From positions 1 to 7,364 of the forward strand of contig CAZJXT010000025.1 in NCBI GenBank assembly GCA_964550225.1: a DNA stretch of 7,364 nt, written 5' to 3'. This stretch comes from CAIXMG01 sp964550225. GTDB taxonomy: Bacteria; Patescibacteriota; Minisyncoccia; Phycocordibacterales; UBA1006. The notes under the pieces are model-generated. The model was not told where the DNA came from. It saw only the letters and a program-made list of their open reading frames with translations, and searched no databases. This document shows, piece after piece, positions 1-5,435 of the stretch. How positions within the stretch are numbered: position 1 is the first letter of the stretch; the number at the start of each line of letters is the position of its first letter. Made by a program: the position numbers and the translations under genes.

Positions 1-51
1 TTCGCGCGTCCCACCTCTTGGCTTCCAAAAAGCCGTTTAGTTCGTTTAAGG
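1..51. other. Window edge downstream of tRNA-Tyr, with one small hairpin
   Basis: This is the spacer reached by transcription leaving tRNA-Tyr on the minus strand. It contains a perfect 5-bp stem (GGCTT at 20-24 with AAGCC at 30-34) around a 5-base loop. On the minus strand the stem is not followed by a U-tract, so it is a poor intrinsic terminator. Minus-strand bases 20-1 are G-rich (AGAGGTGGGACGCGCG) and could be the beginning of another gene outside the window, but nothing can be identified. Confidence 0.3.
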
Positions 52-134
52 TGCGCCGGGCTGGATTCGAACCAGCGTAGCCCGTAGGCGACAGATTTAC
101 AGTCTGTTGTGATTGACCGCTCCACCACCGACGC
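52..134 (-). tRNA. tRNA-Tyr (anticodon GTA)
   Basis: This class II tRNA decodes UAU and UAC. Read on the minus strand, the 7-bp acceptor stem is GCGTCGG (134-128) with CCGGCGC (59-53), including one T-G wobble. The D arm has a short GTG/CAC stem. The anticodon stem ACAGA/TCTGT encloses loop CTGTAAA, with GTA at 100-98. A 14-base variable region can form a GCC/GGC stem, and the T arm is GCTGG-TTCGAAT-CCAGC. The long variable arm together with GTA is diagnostic of bacterial tRNA-Tyr. The discriminator is A52. Only CC follows (51-50), then T, so the CCA end must be completed by a nucleotidyltransferase. The gene begins one base after a perfect hairpin and lies downstream of clpB on the same strand. 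Confidence 0.96.
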
Positions 135-135
135 A

Positions 136-160
136 TATTCCGCTTTTTAAAAGCGGAATA
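136..160 (-). other. Perfect inverted repeat between clpB and tRNA-Tyr
   Basis: This 25-base perfect palindrome has arms TATTCCGCTTTT and AAAAGCGGAATA around one central base. In RNA the stable part would be a TATTCCGC/GCGGAATA stem with an A/U-rich centre. It begins 16 bases past the clpB stop and ends one base before tRNA-Tyr. No U-tract follows the stem on the minus strand, so it is not a textbook terminator. It could protect the clpB mRNA 3' end after RNase P removes the tRNA, or it could partly terminate clpB transcription. The structure is seen in the sequence; the role is inferred. Confidence 0.65.
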
Positions 161-189
161 AATGTAACATGTTTCCTATCCTTTTACAA
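161..189 (-). promoter_or_regulatory. Candidate promoter for tRNA-Tyr inside the end of clpB
   Basis: On the minus strand TTGTAA (189-184, 4 of 6 matches to the -35 consensus) is followed after 17 bases by TACATT (166-161, 4 of 6 to the -10 consensus), preceded by an extended-10 TG. The clpB stop codon lies in the spacer. Transcription would start near 154, inside the adjacent hairpin, leaving a leader of about 20 bases before the tRNA. The element is weak by itself. A very similar arrangement precedes tRNA-Cys at the other end of the window, which raises confidence. Confidence 0.4.
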
Positions 190-2866
190 GGTCTTTTGCG
201 TAACTCGCCAAACTTCTCGATCGTTTTGATTTTACATCATATACCAATTCTTCCTTTTTAAGATCGATGATAATTGTATCTCCTGTTTTTACATCATTTC
301 CAATAATCATATTCGCAATCTTGTTTAAGATTGTATTCTGAATCAATCGGTTCAATGGACGTGCTCCGAATTGAGGATCGTATCCTTTATCTGCAAGATA
401 GGTATAGACTGCTGGTTTTAAATCAATTGCAATTTCTTTTGCATGCATTCGTTTCAAAACACCATCTACACGAACCTGCACAATATCCTTGATAATTTCT
501 GGAGACAACACATCAAAGACTATAATTTCATCGAGTCGGTTGAGGAACTCTGGACGGAAGAAATCTTTCAAACTATCCATCACACGTTCCTTGGTTTGTA
601 CATAATCATCAGTCGTTGAATTATTTGAAAATCCAATTGATTGCATTTTTTGAATATGCGTCGAACCAATATTCGAAGTCATAATAATAATCGTATTTTT
701 GAAATTTACTACACGCCCCTTTCCATCAGTTAATCGTCCATCATCGAGTACTTGTAACAAGAGATTGAACACATCAGGATGAGCTTTTTCTACCTCATCA
801 AATAATACGACTGAATATGGACGATGACGTACAGCTTCGGTAAATTGTCCCGATTCTTCATATCCAACATATCCCGGAGCTGTTCCTACTAATTTCGAAA
901 TAGAATGCTTCTCCATATATTCAGACATGTCTACACGAATCAATGCTTTTTCATCATCGAACATAAATTCGGTGAGCGCCTTGGTAAGCTCTGTTTTTCC
1001 TACCCCAGTAGGACCAAGGAACATGAATGAACCAATTGGACGATTCGGATCTGAAATTCCTACACGAGCACGACGAATCGCATTTGAAATTTTCTCGATT
1101 GCTTCGTCTTGACCTTTTACTCGTTTCTTTAATTCCAATTCCATGGTTTGCAAACGTTCGGTTTCTCCTTGCAACATTTTGGTTACGGGAATATTAGTCC
1201 ATTTAGCAACGACACGAGCAATGTCTTCCTCGGTAACTTCTTCTCGTAACAATCGATCTTCTGATTTAATTTTTTTCAAGCGATCTGTTTTTTGTTTCAA
1301 CAATTTTTCGGTTGCAGGAATTTTTCCGTAGCGAATTTCGGCAACTTTTGCCAAGTCGGTTGCAAGTTCAGCATTTTCAGCCTCAACACGCAGTGTATCA
1401 AGTTCTTTTTTCATTTTACGAATTTCTGCAAGAATATCTTTTTCGGTATTCCATCGAATTTCTAAATCTGAAGTTGTTTCTCGAATATCAGCAATTTCTT
1501 TTGCAATTTCTTTGAGTCGTACATTGTTTTCCTTTGCACGATCTTTGTCTTCTTTTGAATCTCTGGTTAATGCCTCGGTTTCAATTTCAAGTCGTGTGAT
1601 TTTTCGATGCACTTCATCCAATGCTCCAGGTTTATTTTCAAGAGAAATTTTAAGCATTGAAGCCGCTTCATCAATCAAATCAACGGCTTTATCAGGAAGA
1701 AAACGATTAGTAATATAGCGTGTTGATAGGTTTACTGCGGCAATCAAAGCGTCATCGGTAATACGTACTCCGTGAAATAATTCATATTTTGATTTCAATC
1801 CTCGTAGAATAGAAACAGTATCTTCTTCTGATGGTTCTAATACATAAACCGGTTGGAAACGTCGAGCCAATGCTGGATCTTTTTCAAAATGTTTTTGAAA
1901 TTCGTTCAATGTTGTTGCACCAATCGCACGGAATTCACCACGAGCCAGCGCAGGTTTGAGCATGTTCGCAGCATCCATAGTTCCCTCACCACCTCCTGCA
2001 CCAACAATTGTATGGATTTCATCGATAAACAAAATAGCCTGACCTTCTGATGCAACAATTTCTTTCATGATTGCTTTTAATCGCTCTTCGAATTCTCCTC
2101 GATATTTTGTTCCTGCAATAAGAAGACCTAAATCAAGCATGATAAGATCTTTTCCTTTTAGTGATTCCGGAACATCACCTTTGGCCATACGAATAGCGAG
2201 ACCTTCTGCAATGGCAGTTTTCCCAGTCCCAGGTTCTCCAATTAAAATAGGATTATTTTTTGTGCGTCGTGCCAAAATTTCAATCACGCGCATAATTTCT
2301 TTGTCTCGTCCTACCACAGGATCAAGTTTATCCTGACTTGCTAATTGAGTAAGATTTCGTGAATATTTTGAAAGCACTCGAAACTGTTTTACTAATTCTG
2401 GACCTTTTGCGCGCTCTTGTTTTAACTCTTCAAATACCCGCAATGCTTGCTCATGAGTTATTTTAAATTGGGTCAAGACGTCTTTTGCTTCACTTGGAAT
2501 TTCGAGCACTGCTAGAAATAAATGTTCTACTGAAACAAACTCATCCTTCATTGATTGTGCTAAATTCATAGAACGCTCAATAACCTGACCGAGATCAGGG
2601 GTGAGATACATCTGGGTTGCTTGAGACATGATATCTCCTGCTGGCTTTCCTGTTTCAATATGATCAAGAAGTACATCGGAAATTATTCCAACATCAATTT
2701 CCATTTTTTCCATCATGGAAACAATCGGACTGTCATCTTGGAGCAAGAGCGCTAGAAGCAAGTGGTACGAATTCACATTATTCACTCCTCGTTCCAAAGC
2801 GAGTTCGTGTGAACGTCGAATTGCCTCTTTTGCTTTTGTTGTAAAATTTGCAAATGGTGGCAACAT
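176..2866 (-). CDS. clpB: ClpB-type AAA+ disaggregase with a ClpP-docking-like loop
   Basis: This is a hexameric cytosolic Hsp100 unfoldase that threads aggregated proteins through its pore using ATP, classically with DnaK. At 896 residues it is somewhat longer than E. coli ClpB (857). Two Clp N-terminal repeats span about 1-150. In the first ATPase domain, Walker A GEPGTGKT is at 210-217, the pore loop KYRG at 254-257, Walker B ILFIDE at 278-283 and Arg fingers at 335-336. A long coiled-coil middle domain (about 409-537, ending near RYGKIP) is the mark of ClpB. In the second ATPase domain, Walker A GPTGVGKT is at 618-625, the pore loop GYVGYEE at 665-671, Walker B VVLFDE at 686-691, sensor 1 N732, Arg finger R777 and sensor 2 GARP at 834-837. 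Unusually, residues 741-750 (MQSIGFSNNS) form an extra loop with Ile-Gly-Phe at 744-746 (629-637), as in ClpC-type ClpP partners. A basic tail of about 20 residues ends the protein. ATG at 2866 leads straight into the N-domain; no Shine-Dalgarno is visible and the stop is TAG. ClpC is the alternative name, but the full middle domain favours ClpB. Confidence 0.93.
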   Translation of the reverse strand: MLPPFANFTTKAKEAIRRSHELALERGVNNVNSYHLLLALLLQDDSPIVSMMEKMEIDVGIISDVLLDHIETGKPAGDIMSQATQMYLTPDLGQVIERSMNLAQSMKDEFVSVEHLFLAVLEIPSEAKDVLTQFKITHEQALRVFEELKQERAKGPELVKQFRVLSKYSRNLTQLASQDKLDPVVGRDKEIMRVIEILARRTKNNPILIGEPGTGKTAIAEGLAIRMAKGDVPESLKGKDLIMLDLGLLIAGTKYRGEFEERLKAIMKEIVASEGQAILFIDEIHTIVGAGGGEGTMDAANMLKPALARGEFRAIGATTLNEFQKHFEKDPALARRFQPVYVLEPSEEDTVSILRGLKSKYELFHGVRITDDALIAAVNLSTRYITNRFLPDKAVDLIDEAASMLKISLENKPGALDEVHRKITRLEIETEALTRDSKEDKDRAKENNVRLKEIAKEIADIRETTSDLEIRWNTEKDILAEIRKMKKELDTLRVEAENAELATDLAKVAEIRYGKIPATEKLLKQKTDRLKKIKSEDRLLREEVTEEDIARVVAKWTNIPVTKMLQGETERLQTMELELKKRVKGQDEAIEKISNAIRRARVGISDPNRPIGSFMFLGPTGVGKTELTKALTEFMFDDEKALIRVDMSEYMEKHSISKLVGTAPGYVGYEESGQFTEAVRHRPYSVVLFDEVEKAHPDVFNLLLQVLDDGRLTDGKGRVVNFKNTIIIMTSNIGSTHIQKMQSIGFSNNSTTDDYVQTKERVMDSLKDFFRPEFLNRLDEIIVFDVLSPEIIKDIVQVRVDGVLKRMHAKEIAIDLKPAVYTYLADKGYDPQFGARPLNRLIQNTILNKIANMIIGNDVKTGDTIIIDLKKEELVYDVKSKRSRSLASYAKDLVKG

Positions 2867-2904
2867 ATAATGTAAAATAAAGTTAAATTAACAAAATAAT
2901 TGTT

Positions 2905-2930
2905 CTGTCGGTCATGCGGTCATACTGTCG
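2905..2930. repeat. Nested direct repeats in the clpB leader, possible operator
   Basis: On the plus strand CTGTCG occurs at 2905-2910 and 2925-2930 (offset 20). Between the copies, GGTCAT occurs at 2910-2915 and 2918-2923 (offset 8). The block lies between the predicted clpB transcription start (about 2947) and the start codon (2866), so a bound protein could block elongation or the RNA could be a control element. GGTCAT half-sites recall the GGTCAAA half-sites of the heat-shock repressor CtsR, but the CtsR spacing is 10, not 8. No CIRCE or HAIR element is present. The repeats are seen; the operator role is speculative. Confidence 0.4.
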
Positions 2931-2953
2931 TGCAGATAGTTCTGAATAACATG

Positions 2954-2982
2954 ATTATAGCATATTTTATGGTTCTGAACAA
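2954..2982 (-). promoter_or_regulatory. Promoter of clpB (extended -10)
   Basis: On the minus strand a perfect TATAAT (2959-2954) is preceded by the extended-10 TGC (2962-2960). After a 17-base spacer, TTGTTC (2982-2977) matches the TTG of the -35 box. The predicted start near 2947 gives a leader of about 80 bases before the clpB ATG at 2866. The -35 box lies two bases beyond the U-tract of the terminator of the upstream membrane-protein gene, so clpB appears to be a separate transcription unit. It looks like a primary (housekeeping) sigma promoter; no heat-shock sigma sequence is seen. Confidence 0.7.
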
Positions 2983-2984
2983 AG

Positions 2985-3015
2985 AAAAAAGCACCGACCG
3001 AAGTCAGCGCTTTTT
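2985..3015 (-). terminator. Intrinsic terminator of the membrane-protein gene (UUCG loop)
   Basis: The minus-strand RNA folds into a continuous stem. Eight pairs (3010-3003 with 2998-2991, two of them G-U wobbles) are extended by five A-U pairs and capped by the very stable C(UUCG)G tetraloop at 3003-2998. Six U residues follow (2990-2985). On the plus strand the two wobbles become A-C mismatches, so the hairpin is optimised for the minus strand. It begins 21 bases after the stop codon of the gene ending at 3037. Confidence 0.88.
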
Positions 3016-3036
3016 GAAAAAAACATAAATGATTCC

Positions 3037-3627
3037 CTACGGTTTTACTTTGATCAATCTAAGTGCTTGCAAATGATACTTAATCTTAGATCCAAATTTA
3101 CCAGGCATTTCACCATTTATGAAAATACCTGACAGAACTATGCATCCAATCGCATCTACTGCCATAAAGTTATGTACATTTTGCATAAACAGGTAGTAGT
3201 ACAAAACTGATCCAGCAATTGCTACAAATAAATTTATCAAGTTCATTGCAAGTGAGTCAACACTATCTGCAAAATCTCCTGATTTTTTACTTCTCCCACC
3301 GGCTGTCTGATACCAAACATTTTGGTATTTCAAATAGGTGAGGAGGTCTCCTGTAATTTTCCGCAAATGATCTTTGATGGACGTACTAATAAATATAAGC
3401 GCTATAAATAAAACAAGTCGCTCTCTATTTATTAATACGTACTGCACCCACACAACAGGATTCAAAGCTTCACGATTTGAAAAACCATCATGGTAATAAG
3501 CAAGCATGAATAATAGTACACCTAATCCATAGAAAAGGACTAATAGTGCAATAGCTGGTTTAACAACTATCTGAAAAATGTTGGACACCCGAGGTGCTCC
3601 AGAAAAACTGAAAATGTTCGTTTTCAT
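3037..3627 (-). CDS. Unrecognised four-helix membrane protein
   Basis: This 196-residue protein does not match a family I recognise. Hydrophobic segments are visible at about 20-44, 69-84, 128-148 and 154-171, which suggests four transmembrane helices. A polar loop at about 85-125 is rich in Lys, Arg and Gly (GGRSKKSGDF) and would probably face the cytoplasm. The C-terminus (KIKYHLQALRLIKVKP) is basic. There is no cleavable signal peptide, no catalytic motif and no ATP-binding motif. It starts with ATG at 3627 and ends with TAG, then a strong terminator. The cysteine desulfurase ends 92 bases upstream on the same strand with no clear terminator between, so the two may share a transcript. A weak -10-like TATGAT at 3663-3658 could also drive it alone. 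No Shine-Dalgarno is seen. Context alone does not reveal a role. Confidence 0.82.
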   Translation of the reverse strand: MKTNIFSFSGAPRVSNIFQIVVKPAIALLVLFYGLGVLLFMLAYYHDGFSNREALNPVVWVQYVLINRERLVLFIALIFISTSIKDHLRKITGDLLTYLKYQNVWYQTAGGRSKKSGDFADSVDSLAMNLINLFVAIAGSVLYYYLFMQNVHNFMAVDAIGCIVLSGIFINGEMPGKFGSKIKYHLQALRLIKVKP

Positions 3628-3668
3628 GTTTAAAAAATTTAAAATTTGAAAGAATAAATCATACGAAC

Positions 3669-3706
3669 CCTCTTAGAGGCGATGCATTACGATCTTGAGA
3701 CAAGAT
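3669..3706. other. Two short inverted repeats between the desulfurase and membrane-protein genes
   Basis: CCTCTTAGAGG (3669-3679) is an 11-base palindrome, and ATCTTG-AGA-CAAGAT (3692-3706) is a 6-bp inverted repeat with a 3-base loop, starting 14 bases after the desulfurase stop. Neither is followed by a U-tract on the minus strand. They may be a weak mRNA 3' structure or a binding site upstream of the membrane-protein gene. Both are short enough to be accidental. Confidence 0.3.
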
Positions 3707-3719
3707 TAACATAATTATG

Positions 3720-4928
3720 CTAATATGTCAATACATCCTCAAATACTTTGATTTTATTGACTATTTTAGCAAGTTCCCCTACCACCCTTGAAATATCAAC
3801 TTTTTGGGTAGATCGTCCCATGGTAAATCGTACGGCGCCATCAGTTGTTTGATGATCAGGTCGTATTGCTGCAATCACATGCGACGCTTCCCCATTATCC
3901 TCTTTGCATGCAGATTTTGATGCAGCATAAATACCCTTGGCATCTAATTCAATAACTAATCGTTCACCAGAAACTCCTGGAATCGTGATATTAATATTAT
4001 TTGGAATTCGCAAATGATCTCTCCCTCCGTTAATAATCATATCTGGAATATATTTTTGTAATTCTGCAAAAAAGAATGTTTGTAATTTCTGCAATCGCAA
4101 TGATTCTTGTTCGGCTTGTGATCGAGCAATTTCTAATGCTTTGGTAAAGCCAACAATTTGTGCAACATCTTCTGTTCCTGCACGTAGTCCAAATTCTTGA
4201 TCTCCTCCATGAAATATTGATCCAAGTAATACACGATTGCGCACATATAAAACACCCGATGATTTCGGTCCATAAATTTTTGACCCTGAAAGACTCATCA
4301 GATCAACACCTAATCGCTCTACATTAATATCTAAGTAATTCGTAGCCTGAATAGCATCAGTATGAACTAATGGATATAGTTTGAGTTCATTTTGTTTTTT
4401 ATACCAACGAACAAGCTTCGTAATTTCTTTGATTGGTTGTATTGTTCCAATTTCATTATTCACATACATGATAGAAACTAACACCGTTTCAGGTCGTAAT
4501 GTTTTTTTGATTTCATCAACAATAACAATTCCTTGTTCATCAACAGGAATAATAGAAAGCTCTATTTGTTTTTTTGCATCAAGATCTTTTAAGGTTTCAA
4601 GTACGGCACTGTGCTCTATTGCTGAAGCAATCACATGAGGTTTTTCTCGCCCACTTTTTTCAAGAGTACCAATAATTCCTAAATTGCACGACTCTGTCCC
4701 ACCTCTTGTAAAAATAATATGATCACTCGTTGTTCCTAATAATTGTGCAACTTTTTTTCTAGACTCTTGAATTATTTGTGCAGTAATAATTCCAGATGCA
4801 TACAGCGCACCAGGATTAAAATAATTATTTTGATACACATGATTCATTACAGATAACACCTTAGTGTCAATAGGTGTTGTTGCTGCATGATCGAAATAGA
4901 TTGTCTTTTGTTTCAGAAAATTCCACAT
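3720..4928 (-). CDS. Cysteine desulfurase, group I (IscS/NifS type)
   Basis: This PLP enzyme converts L-cysteine to L-alanine and holds the sulfur as a persulfide, supplying iron-sulfur cluster assembly and tRNA thiolation in the cytoplasm. Its 402 residues fit the IscS/NifS family. The N-terminal YFDHAATTP (11-19) is typical. Cofactor residues visible are H106 (in EHSAVLE), N157 (VNNEIG), D191 and Q194 (HTDAIQ), K217 as the Schiff-base lysine (SGSKIYGPK) and R367 (VRFTMGR). The catalytic cysteine is C341 in KSACKED, followed by the flexible loop of group I; the RxGHHCA motif of SufS enzymes is absent. Oddly, the His usually just before the lysine (AHK) is Ser216. No scaffold gene (iscU/sufU), iscR or thiolase gene lies nearby, so the sulfur acceptor is unknown. 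ATG at 4928 is nine residues before the conserved core. An AAGG ends only one base before it, too close to be a normal Shine-Dalgarno. I leave the symbol empty because iscS and nifS cannot be separated here. Confidence 0.93.
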   Translation of the reverse strand: MWNFLKQKTIYFDHAATTPIDTKVLSVMNHVYQNNYFNPGALYASGIITAQIIQESRKKVAQLLGTTSDHIIFTRGGTESCNLGIIGTLEKSGREKPHVIASAIEHSAVLETLKDLDAKKQIELSIIPVDEQGIVIVDEIKKTLRPETVLVSIMYVNNEIGTIQPIKEITKLVRWYKKQNELKLYPLVHTDAIQATNYLDINVERLGVDLMSLSGSKIYGPKSSGVLYVRNRVLLGSIFHGGDQEFGLRAGTEDVAQIVGFTKALEIARSQAEQESLRLQKLQTFFFAELQKYIPDMIINGGRDHLRIPNNINITIPGVSGERLVIELDAKGIYAASKSACKEDNGEASHVIAAIRPDHQTTDGAVRFTMGRSTQKVDISRVVGELAKIVNKIKVFEDVLTY

Positions 4929-4931
4929 ACC

Positions 4932-4960
4932 TTGAAATTACCACATTTTTCTGGTATAAT
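4932..4960 (+). promoter_or_regulatory. Strong promoter of the DUF4446-infB-rbfA unit, nearly leaderless
   Basis: TTGAAA (4932-4937, 5 of 6 matches) is separated by exactly 17 bases from a perfect TATAAT (4955-4960), which is preceded by the extended-10 TGG (4952-4954). The -10 box sits inside the small inverted repeat CTGG-TATAAT-CCAG (4951-4964). The predicted transcription start is about 4967, three bases before the ATG at 4970, so the mRNA would have essentially no leader. The -35 box is only three bases from the start codon of the divergent desulfurase gene. Confidence 0.85.
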
Positions 4961-4963
4961 CCA
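4935..4963 (-). promoter_or_regulatory. Weak candidate promoter of the cysteine desulfurase
   Basis: On the minus strand TAATTT (4940-4935) with an extended-10 TGG lies 17 bases from TGGATT (4963-4958, 3 of 6 to the -35 consensus). Transcription would start near 4928, at the start codon itself, giving a leaderless mRNA. It overlaps the strong plus-strand promoter almost completely, so the two would compete for RNA polymerase. The match is poor. TATACC (4958-4953) is an alternative -10, without a good -35. Confidence 0.25.
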
Positions 4964-4969
4964 GCCACT

Positions 4970-5431
4970 ATGTTGAATACTGTTTTTATTGGTCTTTTTA
5001 TATTTTTAGGAATTATTATAGGTGTCTTAATATTTGTCACCTATTCATTACATCAACGTCTTAAAAAAATCACAACGGGTACCAACGGAAAAAATCTTGA
5101 AGATGCTATTTATCAATTAATGGAAGACCATGCTATTTTTCAAAATCGAGTTGAAGCGATTGAACAAACCACAGGGCGACTCGATGCTGAAATGAAAGGA
5201 AGTATTCGCGGGGTCGCAACCATCCGCTATAACGCATTTACTGACGTAGGAGGCAAACAATCATTTGCAACAGCCATCGTCTCTGAGGATGGATCTGGAG
5301 CAATTATTTCATCTGTTTATGCACGCGACCGAGTGAACGTCTACGCAAAACCAATTCTTGATTTTAAATCTGAGTATGAATTATCAAGAGAAGAAACTCA
5401 AGCATTAAAAGAAGCAAGTAAGAATTTCTAA
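4970..5431 (+). CDS. DUF4446 family membrane-anchored protein
   Basis: This 153-residue protein matches the DUF4446 pattern, whose biochemical role is not established. One N-terminal transmembrane helix (about 4-24) is followed by a charged, probably helical or coiled-coil stretch (about 42-80). A conserved globular end then contains RYNAFTDVGGKQSFATAIV (86-104), GAIISSVYARDRVNVYAKPI (110-129) and a final acidic helix LSREETQALKEA. The reading frame is open back to an ATG at 4874, but that would overlap the divergent desulfurase gene, contain the promoter, and add 32 residues outside the family pattern. I therefore place the start at 4970, just after the -10 box. No Shine-Dalgarno is possible on such a short leader. 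It ends with TAA four bases before infB, so the two genes are almost certainly cotranscribed and may be translationally coupled. This slot is more often taken by nusA and ylxR in other bacteria. Confidence 0.88.
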   Translation: MLNTVFIGLFIFLGIIIGVLIFVTYSLHQRLKKITTGTNGKNLEDAIYQLMEDHAIFQNRVEAIEQTTGRLDAEMKGSIRGVATIRYNAFTDVGGKQSFATAIVSEDGSGAIISSVYARDRVNVYAKPILDFKSEYELSREETQALKEASKNF

Positions 5432-5435
5432 ACCT

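Noticed and set aside
1..35. A second, truncated tRNA next to tRNA-Tyr.
   Set aside because: On the plus strand the possible T loop lacks the invariant A58. On the minus strand no convincing acceptor or D stem forms before the edge.
927..2336. Several short plus-strand reading frames opposite clpB.
   Set aside because: They are antisense shadows of a strongly conserved gene, with low-complexity Phe/Ser/Arg-rich translations and no family resemblance.
2882..2892. Palindrome GTTAAATTAAC in the clpB leader.
   Set aside because: It is made almost only of A and T in an A/T-rich leader and is easily expected by chance.
2867..2953. A CIRCE (HrcA), HAIR (HspR) or CtsR operator upstream of clpB.
   Set aside because: No TTAGCACTC/GAGTGCTAA or CTTGAGT/ACTCAAG arms are present. 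The GGTCAT repeats have offset 8 rather than the 10 of CtsR and lack the A-rich ends.
4381..4638. Plus-strand reading frame opposite the cysteine desulfurase.
   Set aside because: Its translation is a shadow of the conserved enzyme, and no start signal is seen.
4874..4969. An upstream in-frame ATG at 4874 that would lengthen the DUF4446 protein by 32 residues.
   Set aside because: It would overlap the divergent desulfurase gene, include the promoter, and add residues that do not fit the family; the ATG at 4970 precedes the transmembrane helix directly.
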